Below, one piece after another: positions 1-7,898 of a DNA stretch of 64,000 nt. This stretch comes from CAVUWL01 sp963700105. GTDB taxonomy: Bacteria; Actinomycetota; Thermoleophilia; Solirubrobacterales; 70-9. Numbering within the stretch: position 1 is the first letter of the stretch; every line of letters begins with the position of its first letter. The stretch lies in assembly GCA_963700105.1 (NCBI GenBank), contig CAVOWL010000005.1, positions 186,001 to 250,000 of the forward strand, written 5' to 3'. The position numbers and the translations under genes were made by a program. Under the pieces are notes generated by a model. The model saw only the letters and a program-made list of their open reading frames with translations. It did not search any database and had not been told where the DNA came from.

Positions 1-73
1 TCCACTTGGCGGCCGCAGCCGAGCCGGCGGGAGTCGCGATCAGAGCGAGGGCGCAGCAGAATCCAACGCGCAT
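1..73 (-). CDS. Start of an exported protein (5' fragment only)
   Basis: An ATG at 71-73 opens a leftward frame that stays open to the window edge. The 24 visible residues begin MRVGFCCALALIATPAGSAA, an arginine followed by a hydrophobic stretch and a small-residue AxA-like end, which is the layout of a Sec signal peptide. The mature protein lies outside the window, so no function can be given. No good Shine-Dalgarno precedes the ATG. Confidence 0.4.
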   Translation of the reverse strand, partial: MRVGFCCALALIATPAGSAAAAKW

Positions 74-473
74 CCAGCTCGCAGGGAGAATTTCTTTGAT
101 TCGCGATGAAAGAGAGGTGGCCACTCTGGATAAGGAACACGCTGGAAGTGGGGCCGATGCGTCACGACCGATGCGTCATTGCGCTGATCCGGCCTTTCAA
201 TGGTCGAGTCGACGAGCCCGGAGAATGACCCCCGAGTCCTCGAGATGCGACCAGCGAATTGCCGCCGCGGCGGTCAATCCTGGTCCGCCCCACTTTGTGA
301 ACTAGGTGTAGGCAGCTTTGGCGGTTGAACGCAACGTATTGCACGGCGCCATTGGCACCCAAAGTGGTAGCCGGCCGATGGCTCGGAGGTTTTCTGAGCT
401 TGCAAGACCTGTTTTCGGGCTCCGCCCTGGGGCAATTTTTGGCCAGTCGGGCTCGAACCGGCGCGCTTCTTGA
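74..473. other. Intergenic stretch, no gene supported
   Basis: This stretch lies between the exported-protein start and a regulator remnant. Short open frames exist on both strands but none has family resemblance or a plausible start. The one thing noticed is a roughly 45-base segment near 326-368 that resembles a segment near 2711-2752 on the other side of the malate synthase gene. Confidence 0.5.
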
Positions 474-674
474 TCGAGCGTTTCCGACCAGCAGAGCAGG
501 ATCAGGCCCGCCGCCCTCAGCGCCGGCCCCGAACGGATGCAACGGATCCTGGACCAACACCGGGCGATCGTGGCTGCAGTCGGTCGGCGCGACGCGGCCG
601 AGGCGGAGGCGCTGATCGACCGCCTCCTCCTCCCCACCTCGGTCGCGCGCCCAGTTCAGTCGAGCATCTCGTAG
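474..674 (+). pseudogene. Remnant of a GntR/FadR-type regulator C-terminus
   Basis: After a stop at 471-473, a frame is open to a TAG at 672-674, running into the end of the convergent malate synthase gene. Its middle (from the codon at 531) reads ERMQRILDQHRAIVAAVGRR and continues DAAEAEALIDRLL. This matches the last two helices of FCD effector domains (pattern H-R-x-I-x-x-A-I/V-x-x-R/G-D-x-x-x-A). No winged-helix domain or start is present upstream, so only the C-terminal tail of a regulator seems to survive. The match is short, hence the moderate confidence. Confidence 0.4.
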
Positions 675-2251
675 GCCACTTCGGTGAGGAAGTCGGGGAA
701 GTCGTCGCCGAGGGCGACCGCCTCGAAGACCCGCCGCGTGTCATTGGGGCGGCCCGCCTTCCAGGTCTCATCGCCCACCTCAGCGCGGATCCGCTCCAGC
801 TCCTCGTCGAGGATCTTGGTCACGAGCTCGCGGTCGATCACGGTGCCGTCCTCGAGCTTCGTCCCGTTGTGAACCCACTGCCAGATCTGGCTGCGCGAGA
901 TCTCCGCCGTGGCGGCGTCCTCCATCTGATTGTTCAGCCCGACCGCGCCGCGACCGCCGAGCCAGAAGGAGATGTATTGAAAGCCGACGCTGACGTTGGC
1001 GCGCAGGCCGGCCGCGGTGACCTCTCCCGGCGTGGCGGCGAAGTCGACGAGCGCGTCGGCGTCGGGGGTGACATCCGCGCGCCTGCGGTCGATCTGGCTC
1101 GGCCGATCGCCGAGCACCACGTCGAACGCGGCCTTGCCCACCGCGACCACATCGGGGTGGGCAACCCAGGTGCCGTCGAACCCGTCCCCCGCCTCACGCT
1201 CCTTGTCGGCGCGCACTGCGGCGATCGCCCGCTCGTTGGCCTCCGGGTCGGTACGGCTCGGGATCAGCGCCGCCATCCCACCCATCGCGAAGGTGCCGCG
1301 GCCGTGGCTGGTGCGGACCAGCAGCTCGGTGTAGGCGCGCAGGAAGGGCACCGTCATCGTCACCGCGCCGCGATCGGGGAGGACGGCGTCGGGGCGCTCG
1401 CGGGAGGTCTTGATCGCCGAGAAGATGTAGTCCCAGCGTCCTGCGTTCATCCCGTATGAGTGCTCGCGCAGCTCCCACAGCATCTCCTCCATCTGGAAGG
1501 CGGCGGGCAGGGTCTCGATCAGGACCGTGGCGCGGAAGCTGCCCCGATCCAGGCCGAGCGCCTCCTCGGCGAAGGCGAGGACCTCGTCCCAGAGTCGCGC
1601 CTCCAGATGGTGCTCGAGCTTGGGCAGGTAGAGGTAGGCGCCGCGGCCCTTGGCGGCGAGCCGGGGCGCCCCGTGGAAGGCGAAGAGGCCGAAGTCGACC
1701 AGCGATCCGGAGCCGACGGTGCCGTCGAAGTCGACGTGGCGCTCGGGAAGGTGGAGGCCGCGCGGGCGGATCAGGAGCGTCGCGGTCTCCTCGCCGAGCG
1801 CGTAGTGGCGGCCATCGGAGGACTCGTAGGTGATCGTCCCCTCGATCGCGTCGATCAGGTTGGCTTGCCCGGAGACCTGGTTTTGCCAGGTCGGCGAGTT
1901 GGCGTCCTCGAAGTCGGCCATGAAGCCCCTGGCGCCCGAGTTCAGCGCGTTGATCACCAGCTTGCGGTCGGTCGGGCCGACGATCTCGACCCTACGGTCG
2001 GCGTAGTCGGCACGCGGCGGAGCGGCCTGCCAGGAGGAGTCCTCCCTTATCTCCCGAGTCTCGGGGAGGAAGTCGAGTCTGCCCCCGGCGGCAATGGCGG
2101 CGCGACGCCCCGCCCGGGCAGCGAGCAGCTCGAGGCGGCGGGCATCGAAGCGGCCATGCAACTCCGCCAGGAAGGCGAGCGCGTCGGCCGAGAGGACCTC
2201 GGTGCGGGAGCGCTCGTCGAGGGGGAGGTCGGCGATCGTCGGGTCGGGCAT
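656..2251 (-). CDS. aceB: Malate synthase A
   Basis: Condenses glyoxylate with acetyl-CoA to malate, the second step of the glyoxylate shunt, in the cytosol. The 531-residue product has the usual length of malate synthase A. The family signature REHSYGMNAGRWDYIF lies near residues 258-273, and the C-terminal QMEDAATAEISR segment near residue 442 holds the expected catalytic aspartate. A longer frame reaches 2419, but the ATG at 2249-2251 (MPDPTIADL) is chosen because AAAGGAG lies 11 nt before it and the upstream residues look non-coding. Isocitrate lyase is not in this window, so the gene is not in an ace operon here. Confidence 0.93.
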   Translation of the reverse strand: MPDPTIADLPLDERSRTEVLSADALAFLAELHGRFDARRLELLAARAGRRAAIAAGGRLDFLPETREIREDSSWQAAPPRADYADRRVEIVGPTDRKLVINALNSGARGFMADFEDANSPTWQNQVSGQANLIDAIEGTITYESSDGRHYALGEETATLLIRPRGLHLPERHVDFDGTVGSGSLVDFGLFAFHGAPRLAAKGRGAYLYLPKLEHHLEARLWDEVLAFAEEALGLDRGSFRATVLIETLPAAFQMEEMLWELREHSYGMNAGRWDYIFSAIKTSRERPDAVLPDRGAVTMTVPFLRAYTELLVRTSHGRGTFAMGGMAALIPSRTDPEANERAIAAVRADKEREAGDGFDGTWVAHPDVVAVGKAAFDVVLGDRPSQIDRRRADVTPDADALVDFAATPGEVTAAGLRANVSVGFQYISFWLGGRGAVGLNNQMEDAATAEISRSQIWQWVHNGTKLEDGTVIDRELVTKILDEELERIRAEVGDETWKAGRPNDTRRVFEAVALGDDFPDFLTEVAYEMLD

Positions 2252-2831
2252 CGGCGGATCGGCTCCTTTGCGGGGTTCGTGAGTAGGCGCGGTCAAGAAC
2301 CTGGACGGTGTGGCGCCGGGGCCGCCGGTGAGAGGCGACCCGGAGTCCGGAGTCCCCGGAGCATAAACGCCTTCGAACCTGCCGTTCGGGCAATCCTCGG
2401 CCAGCAAGTCTCTAATCAATCAAGCGGCTCGCACCTTTGCCGGTCGTATTGCCGAGGTCCTGGCGTGTGGTTATGCCGCTATGTAACTGCGGAGCATACC
2501 TTTCCCTTCCTTAGGGAAAGACCCATCGTCGTTAGATAGGGCGTTGCATCAGTGAGTGGGGGCTTTGTTGGCTCGGATGCGGTTCTGTGGACAGGCGTCG
2601 AACGCAGCCAAACATGGCCTTGCCGAGCCAGATCGGCTTTCGCCTTTCGAATCCCCTGTGGCGACGGTCAGCGCTGGTCGGGCGACTTTTGGACGTAGTC
2701 GCTTCGTGTCTGAACGCAGCGTAGTTCGGCGCGGCATTTGTACCCAAATGTCGCACCCACGCTCAGGGACGCGGCGTCTTGGACCGACGCTGATGCGGTG
2801 TTTTCCGCTATTTACAGCGGCTTGCTACCAG
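2252..2831. other. Intergenic region upstream of aceB
   Basis: About 580 bases between the aceB start and a tRNA-Ala gene. Small open frames on both strands have no recognisable product. It contains a 7-bp perfect hairpin at 2500-2520, a short palindrome at 2735-2750 (CATTTG-TACC-CAAATG), and a small stem at 2805-2820 (CCGCT/AGCGG) just beyond the tRNA 3' end. It probably holds the aceB promoter and leader. Confidence 0.5.
2500..2520. promoter_or_regulatory. Inverted repeat upstream of aceB
   Basis: CTTTCCC at 2500-2506 and GGGAAAG at 2514-2520 form a perfect 7-bp inverted repeat with a 7-base spacer, about 250 bases before the malate synthase start. Its symmetry and position fit a dimeric repressor or activator site for glyoxylate-shunt control. 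No U-run follows on either strand, so a terminator is less likely. Which protein binds is unknown. Confidence 0.3.
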
Positions 2832-2904
2832 TGGAGCCAGCCGGGATCGAACCGGCGACCTCCGCCTTGCAAAGGCGGCGCTCTGCCAGCTGAGCTATGG
2901 CCCC
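2832..2904 (-). tRNA. tRNA-Ala (anticodon TGC)
   Basis: The complement folds as a complete 73-nt cloverleaf: acceptor GGGGCCA pairs with TGGCTCC (one G-T pair), D-stem GCTC/GAGC, anticodon stem CCGCC/GGCGG around loop TTTGCAA (anticodon TGC), and T-arm CCGG-TTCGATC-CCGG. The discriminator is A, and CCA is not encoded. The isoacceptor with anticodon CGC is at 5722-5794 on the other strand. Confidence 0.97.
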
Positions 2905-2929
2905 TCGGAGAAGAGTCTAGGTGGGCCCC

Positions 2930-3703
2930 TCACTTGGCGACGGCCCGTTTGTAGCGCGCAACCGCAAGGAAGGCGAAGAGGGAGGCGATGCCTACCGACC
3001 ACAGCACAGCCCCCCAGATTGAGTTACCCGCGGGTGCCCCCAAAAACAGGGCGCGCATCGCGTCGACGGTAATCGTGAAGGGATTGACTTCGGCGAAAGC
3101 TCGCAAGGCGGCGGGCATCGTATTGACCGGGACGAACGCTGATGAGACAAAGGTCAGCGGGAAGATGATGATGAATCCGATCGATTGCGATGCCTCCGGC
3201 GAGGACGAGGACAGGCCGATGAAGGCAAAGACCCAGGAGAAAGCGTAACCGTAGAGGAGCGCCAAGCCGATGCCGGCGGCAATGTGGCTGGCGGGAGCGC
3301 TGAACGAAAATCCGGCAATGAGCCCCACGACGATCATCACGATGAGCGAAATGGTGTTGGTTCCTACGTCGGCGAGTGTACGGCCGGCGAGGACGGCGGC
3401 CCGAGACATCGGCAGCGAACGAAAGCGGTCGACGAGGCCCTTCTTTAGGTCCTCCGATAGTCCCAGCGCTGTGACGAATCCACCGAAAGACATCGTCTGC
3501 ACGATGATTCCTGGAATCAGGTAGTCGACGTAGTCATATCCCGGCGTGCTAATCGCGCCGCCGAAGACGTACACAAAGAGCAGCACGAACATAATCGGCT
3601 GAACCGTGAAAGAGAGAAGCAGATCCGGGGCTCGGGGAATGCGCATGAAACTGCGTTTGGCCAGGACCAGGGTGTCTGATAGGCCGTTGGGTAGCCAGCT
3701 CAC
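2930..3703 (-). CDS. ABC-2 type exporter permease (DrrB-like)
   Basis: Membrane partner of the ATPase encoded just upstream; together they form an ABC-2 exporter of the daunorubicin-resistance DrrAB style, substrate unknown. The 257 residues contain about six hydrophobic segments, beginning with LLLSFTVQPIMFVLLFVYVF near residue 29, and an amphipathic RFRSLPMSR coupling segment near residue 95, typical of the family. The GTG start overlaps the ATPase stop (GTGA), indicating translational coupling. Drug, lipid or polyketide export are all possible; no biosynthetic genes nearby decide between them. Confidence 0.85.
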   Translation of the reverse strand: MSWLPNGLSDTLVLAKRSFMRIPRAPDLLLSFTVQPIMFVLLFVYVFGGAISTPGYDYVDYLIPGIIVQTMSFGGFVTALGLSEDLKKGLVDRFRSLPMSRAAVLAGRTLADVGTNTISLIVMIVVGLIAGFSFSAPASHIAAGIGLALLYGYAFSWVFAFIGLSSSSPEASQSIGFIIIFPLTFVSSAFVPVNTMPAALRAFAEVNPFTITVDAMRALFLGAPAGNSIWGAVLWSVGIASLFAFLAVARYKRAVAK

Positions 3704-4674
3704 CCGCTGACCTCCTCGGCCTCGGCACCCACTGATCCCTCGGCGGCCCTCCCGGTGAGGGTCAGGAATACGTCATCGAGTGTGGGCCGGTGAAGCGCCA
3801 CGTCGTCGATCTCAACACCGGCCTCGCCGAGCCGGCGCACTGCCTCAGCAATCGCGCCGCGCCGCTGGCGGACTGGAACGCTCAGGATCCCGTCCAGGAT
3901 CGCCGGACGCTCGGCGGCGATCGATCCCAGTGCTGCAATCGCAGCCTCGGCGTCGTGCTCTGTTTCCAGCGTCACGTCGAGCCGCTCCCCGCCGACCTGA
4001 TCCTTCAACTCATCGGAGCTGCCCGAAGCGATGACCCGCCCACTGTCGATCACCGAGATTCGATCGGCGAGGCGGTCGGCCTCATCGAGATATTGGGTCG
4101 TCAGCAAAACCGTTGTGCCCTCCGCCACGCGTGCTTCGATCGTCTCCCACAGCCCGATCCGACTGCGTGGGTCCAATCCGGTGGTTGGCTCGTCGAGAAA
4201 TAGGACCGGAGGGCGGGCGACGAGGGCGGCGGCGAGGTCCAACCGCCGCCGCATTCCTCCCGAATAGGTCCGCACCAAGCGGTCGGCGGCGTCACTCAGG
4301 CCGAAATTCCCCAGCAACTCGGTTGCGCGCTGGCGCGGCTCTCCCTTGGGCAGATGGTAGAGGCGGCCGACCATCTCCAGGTTCTCTGCGCCGGTCAGGT
4401 TTTCATCCACCGCCGCGTACTGTCCGGCGAGGCCGATGCGCGATCTCAACCGGGGAGCCTCGTGTTCGACATCGAATCCCGCTACGCGGGCCCGGCCGCC
4501 ATCGGGGCGAAGCAACGTGGTGAGAATACGAACCGCGGTCGTCTTCCCAGCTCCGTTTGGACCGAGCAGACCCAATACCGTCCCGGCGGAGGCCTCCAGA
4601 TCGATTCCATCCAGCGCGCAAACGCTGCCAAATGACTTCCGCAAGCCGACCGCTTCGATGGCAAATTCGGGCAC
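3700..4674 (-). CDS. ABC exporter ATPase (DrrA-like)
   Basis: Cytosolic ATPase that powers the downstream ABC-2 permease. Walker A GPNGAGKTT is at residues 38-46, the ABC signature YSGGMRRRLDLA near 137-148, and Walker B VLFLDEPTTGLD near 154-165, followed by a TTQYLDEADRLAD H-loop region in which glutamine replaces the usual switch histidine, as is common in DrrA proteins. The C-terminal ~90 residues match the DrrA-type accessory domain (DUF4162). The GTG start at 4672-4674 lies 6 nt after a TAATTT box, suggesting a leaderless message. Confidence 0.9.
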   Translation of the reverse strand: MPEFAIEAVGLRKSFGSVCALDGIDLEASAGTVLGLLGPNGAGKTTAVRILTTLLRPDGGRARVAGFDVEHEAPRLRSRIGLAGQYAAVDENLTGAENLEMVGRLYHLPKGEPRQRATELLGNFGLSDAADRLVRTYSGGMRRRLDLAAALVARPPVLFLDEPTTGLDPRSRIGLWETIEARVAEGTTVLLTTQYLDEADRLADRISVIDSGRVIASGSSDELKDQVGGERLDVTLETEHDAEAAIAALGSIAAERPAILDGILSVPVRQRRGAIAEAVRRLGEAGVEIDDVALHRPTLDDVFLTLTGRAAEGSVGAEAEEVSG

Positions 4675-4680
4675 CTGTGC

Positions 4681-4686
4681 AAATTA
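4681..4686 (-). promoter_or_regulatory. Candidate -10 box for the DrrAB-like operon
   Basis: On the minus strand TAATTT ends 6 nt before the GTG of the ATPase gene. With a usual 6-7 nt spacing from -10 to the transcription start, the message would begin at or next to the start codon. No Shine-Dalgarno is present in the gap, consistent with leaderless initiation. Confidence 0.4.
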
Positions 4687-4717
4687 CCGATCAGCGGATG
4701 CGGACCCAGCCGTCTAG

Positions 4718-5634
4718 CTAGTCGTCGAAGTCGAAGTCCTTCGGCGGCTTCTGCTCAAACCAGAGCTCGTCATCGTCGCTGTTCTCAAGAAAATCGGGGG
4801 TGTCCTCGAGCACATCGTCCTCGCGATCTCGATCCTCGTCCTCATCATCGCTCTCAGGATCGAGCCGTCCCTTCTCATCGGGCTCCCGCGGTTCGGGCGC
4901 GGGCTCCTCTTCAGCGACATCTTCTAGCCCCCGCGGGGCCTCCCCCCTCTCAACGGGAGCCTCCAAGGCCTGGTCGAGCTCATCGGATAGACGCTGCTCA
5001 TCGAAAAAGTCCCTTCTTCCTCTTCCTCTTCCTCCAGCTCTGCACCGATCACGAGCTCAGGCTCCACGTCGGGCTCTCCCAGGCCCGCGAACGGGTCAAC
5101 GGGAGCCAGCCGCGGCTCAGCGATCTCCTCCTCGGCAATCTCCTCATCGGAGGGTGCGGCGGAGTCCGCGGCATCGATCTCCGCCTCGACGTCAAATAGT
5201 TCTGTCGGTTGCTCGGCGATCGCGCGGCGCTCATCGGTCGTCGGCGAATCCGAACCCGGCCCGACCTCACCCTCCTTCGCCGATTCGCTTTCCTGATCCG
5301 AATCAATCGCCGCCACGTCTTCCTCGAGCGCTGGAGCAGTAGGGGGAGGCTCCTGCAGATCGGCGATTCCGGGAAACTCGCGCCTTGCGCCCGTCTCGCT
5401 CTCGGCATCGGACGGTGGCTCGATCGGTTCAGGCGGCGGCGTTCCCTCCTCCCCGGGGGCAGCCATGAATTCAGTCGGCGCCTCCGCGAAGGGATTGTCG
5501 AGTACCTCCTCGCCCCCCGGTCGCTCGGGCGGCCCGAACGCCTCGTCCTCGAGCTGTTGCAGCTCGGAGTCGCCGGCGCCATGCTGGCGCTTCAGCTCCA
5601 GATGCTCCCGGATTGCCTCGTCGAGAATGCCCAT
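4718..5634 (-). pseudogene. Acidic low-complexity protein, split by a frameshift
   Basis: The frame starting at 5634 begins MGILDEAIREHLELKRQHGA, a coiled N-terminus that I recall from actinobacterial hypothetical proteins, followed by about 190 residues rich in Glu, Asp and Pro. After a GAG/GAA run it goes out of frame near 5004-5015. A one-base shift there restores an acidic frame reading FFDEQRLSDELDQALEAPVE and continues to 4718, ending DDELWFEQKPPKDFDFDD. Intact, it would be about 304 residues. A run of five T (5004-5008 on the complement) and a G triplet at the junction make an indel, assembly error or -1 slip all possible. Function unknown. Confidence 0.6.
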
Positions 5635-5721
5635 GCGCTATCGCTTCGGGGAACCTAAAGCCTATGCGGTTATCCTTGCTCACGTGCGGTCGCTGGGACG
5701 ATCCTCCCAGCCACCGCACGA

Positions 5722-5794
5722 GGGGCTATAGCTCAGCTGGAAGAGCGCCTGGATCGCACCCAGGAGGTCGGCGGTTCGAGTCCGCCTAGCTCCA
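5722..5794 (+). tRNA. tRNA-Ala (anticodon CGC)
   Basis: A complete 73-nt cloverleaf: acceptor GGGGCTA/TAGCTCC with one G-T pair, D-stem GCTC/GAGC, anticodon stem CCTGG/CCAGG around ATCGCAC (anticodon CGC, reading GCG), T-stem GGCGG/CCGCC with loop TTCGAGT, discriminator A. CCA is not encoded. The same acceptor and D-arm pattern is seen in the TGC isoacceptor at 2832-2904. A degraded copy of its 3' half follows at 5845-5876. Confidence 0.97.
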
Positions 5795-5844
5795 TTTCGA
5801 AAATCCCTGCAAGTCGTTGACTTTTGAAACGCCGCCAATCGGCG

Positions 5845-5876
5845 AGCGCCTGGCGGTTCGGGTTCGCCTAGCTCGA
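5845..5876 (+). repeat. Degraded copy of tRNA-Ala(CGC), anticodon arm deleted
   Basis: Positions 5852-5876 match the tRNA 3' end at 5770-5794 at 22 of 25 bases, covering the T-arm and acceptor strand. The bases just before (AGCGCCTGG) match the D-arm/anticodon-stem boundary of the same tRNA, so this looks like a tRNA copy with the middle removed. Such fragments arise from integration at tRNA 3' ends or from tandem duplication and decay. Confidence 0.6.
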
Positions 5877-5913
5877 TAGCGAAGCGCCCGCCATCCGGCA
5901 TGGATCGGCGCGT

Positions 5914-5919
5914 TAACCT
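5914..5919 (+). promoter_or_regulatory. Candidate -10 box for osmC
   Basis: TAACCT ends exactly 6 nt before the GTG start of the OsmC gene, the same spacing as at several other genes here. No Shine-Dalgarno intervenes, so a leaderless message is plausible. Confidence 0.35.
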
Positions 5920-5925
5920 CCTCGG

Positions 5926-6444
5926 GTGGAGCACGATGAGCTGCGAGCTATTCAGGCGCCACTGAAGGAGCGCTACAGGCAGGAGCCGGATGCCGCCCTG
6001 GTGACCCTCTCGGCAAGCGGCAACCTGGGCGAAGGCGTTTCTTGCTCGGTAAACACCGGGCGCTCGTTGGCCGAAGCTGGGCTCCATCCTGCCTCCGGCG
6101 GTGATGGCTCGCTGCTTTGCTCGGGAGACATGTTGCTTGAGGCGCTTGTCGCCTGCGCCGGTGTGACGCTGCAGGCCGTGTCCACGTCGCTTGGCATTCC
6201 GGTCGAGGCGGGCCAGGTGCGAGCAGAGGGCGACCTTGACTTCCGCGGCACAATGGCGGTCGACCGCGCCGTCCCGGTCGGCTTCCGCGCGATCCGCCTC
6301 AGCTTCGACCTCGAAACCGACGCAAGCCAAGACAAGCTGGACAACCTCCTGAGGCTGACCGAGCGCTATTGCGTAGTTTTTCAGAGCCTTGCCAACCCCC
6401 CGGAGCTGTCGGCCACTACCACCATAGTGTCCTCGGGTTCGTAG
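5926..6444 (+). CDS. OsmC family protein
   Basis: OsmC/Ohr-type proteins reduce organic or fatty-acid hydroperoxides with a pair of cysteines in the cytosol. The 172-residue product has the central helix segment LEALVACAGVTLQAVSTSLG, with the first reactive cysteine near residue 84, and a second cysteine in ERYCVVFQSLANP near residue 146, matching the family's CPV-like site. This is the YhfA/OsmC branch rather than classical Ohr. The GTG start is supported by a TAACCT box 6 nt upstream. A longer frame on the opposite strand covers this gene but has no family signature. The gene sits between two tRNA-Ala 3' fragments. Confidence 0.85.
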   Translation: MEHDELRAIQAPLKERYRQEPDAALVTLSASGNLGEGVSCSVNTGRSLAEAGLHPASGGDGSLLCSGDMLLEALVACAGVTLQAVSTSLGIPVEAGQVRAEGDLDFRGTMAVDRAVPVGFRAIRLSFDLETDASQDKLDNLLRLTERYCVVFQSLANPPELSATTTIVSSGS

Positions 6445-6784
6445 CCTCATCGACCCAGCTCAGACGGCGAAACGCTCCTCCCAGACAGGCACGGGGCTCG
6501 GTTCGTCCAATACCCGGCTAGCTCCACTTTGAGGCACCGAGTCATCCGACTCCAACTGGCCCAAGCTTTTTGACGGCTTCGGGCGGGAAGCAGGGCAGGT
6601 GAATGTAGACCGCAAAGACGCCTGGGTTTTCTCCCTTTCGAGAGTCTCGTCGGCCCGAAGCGCGATGCTGCGTCTCCACACGACAGCGGTCGCGTGGGAC
6701 CCAGAATTGCAGGTGAGCTGATCGTCCTTGGCAACACTTTCATTCTTGTTGAGCGTGGTACGCCACCGCGCTGTCGGCGCCCGA
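6445..6784. other. Intergenic stretch with a second tRNA-like fragment
   Basis: No gene is supported. Near 6500-6526 the bases GGTTCG followed 13 bases later by TAGCTCCA resemble the T-arm and acceptor end of tRNA-Ala(CGC); 6514-6526 match the acceptor end at 12 of 13 positions. The rest has only short overlapping frames. Confidence 0.4.
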
Positions 6785-7305
6785 TCAAGGAAAGCGCCAC
6801 CGGGTCTGGCTGAACTGCTCACCCTTGGCGAAGCCGAGAGCGGTCGTTGGGGTGACCCGATAGACAAGCGCCTCACCGCGTCGGATCGCGTCGCTGAGGC
6901 CGAACCATGTGCCCTCGGGTGCTGTGAAGCGCGCCCTGTATTTCGATTCATAAGCGTTGGCGACCTGTCCGAGCTCCGCTCGATCGGCGACCTCCACTGC
7001 GTGCCCTTCGACCACGACATCGAGACCGCCGTCTAGTCCGTTCTGGCCGGTGGTGAGAATGCAGTGTGGATTCTGCTTGAGGTTCTTTGCCTTGCGCTCC
7101 TCCGGACCCGTGCAAAAGTACATCGAGTCCTCCTGCCAAACGGACAGCAACGGGGTGACGTGCGGGCGTCCATCAGGACGCACGGTAGAGAGCCAGAACA
7201 CCTCCGCATTCTCGATGTGCTGGTGCCCCTCCGCCCAATCGGTCGGGGCGCCCCCTCGCTACTGAACCGAGCGTCCAGTTCCGTCACCGGCATCTCAACC
7301 GTCAT
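6785..7305 (-). pseudogene. PNPOx-like flavoenzyme with a frameshift
   Basis: A pyridoxamine 5'-phosphate oxidase-like split-barrel protein, a family binding FMN or F420 in actinobacteria. The start at 7303-7305 (MTVEMPVTELDARFSSEGA) has AAGGGAG five bases upstream. The frame breaks at a run of five C at 7251-7255; adding one base gives APTDWAEGHQHIENAEVFWL, then STVRPDGRPHVTPLLSVW and YFCTGPEERKAKNL, the family core, down to the stop at 6785. Repaired length is about 173 residues, normal for the family. A one-base deletion in a homopolymer is the only lesion, so a sequencing error is as likely as a real mutation. Confidence 0.75.
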
Positions 7306-7898
7306 GTCATCTCCCTTCGCTAAAGAGATAGGACTACCACTTGTAGGTCTCGCCGACTGCCCGATGTCATCGATGCCCCCGGCCACCTGCCTGCGCGAGC
7401 TTCTAACCTTAGGTCGTCATCGTCAATCTTGCGCAAATTACGGGGCTACACGTGACGCACCCGCTCGCCTGCGCTCCGGACGAGAATCGAGCGGACTCGA
7501 CTCCGCCATGCACTTCGCGTGGCTGCATCGGCGCCTCGCGCTTTTCGAGAACTCTGATGTCCGCCGCTTGGACCCAGTCGTGTCGGCGATGAATGCCTCC
7601 CATGGAAGTCTCCCGTCGCTTTATGTCCCGGCGGGGGAAGCGCGTTCGGCCCGATCGGGCCGCTACCCGCGCTTCGATGGTGCTGGCGAGCAACGCGCTC
7701 ACGGGCCGCGAGGTATTGGAATGGTGCCCGGTTAGGTCCACTTTCACCAAACCCCAGCATGGGCGGGATCGATGCTGGCCGGCGACACTTCCCGACATCC
7801 TCCCTCCAAAGCAATCTACCAAAGAGGTGTGGCTGAAAAACGCGCCGACTTGCCGGGGCGTTGCGGGGATTACCCGGTGCTTTGCGAGGCGGCAGCGG
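7306..7898. other. Intergenic stretch, no gene supported
   Basis: About 590 bases between two leftward genes. Frames of up to 137 codons exist on both strands but show no family resemblance, and they overlap each other as expected in GC-rich DNA. It may be decayed coding sequence, but I cannot identify the source. Confidence 0.45.

Noticed and set aside
470..1459. 329-codon plus-strand frame
   Set aside because: Mostly antisense to the convincing malate synthase gene; no motif.
2805..2820. CCGCT/AGCGG stem beyond the tRNA-Ala(TGC) 3' end as a terminator
   Set aside because: The transcript side is followed by A residues, not a U-run, and the stem is only 5 bp.
5680..6450. 256-codon minus-strand frame over the OsmC gene
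   Set aside because: The plus-strand frame has OsmC cysteine motifs and a promoter-like start; the minus frame also runs through the tRNA.
7409..7822. 137-codon minus-strand frame in the spacer left of the GNAT gene
   Set aside because: No start context, no motif, and it competes with equally open frames on the other strand.
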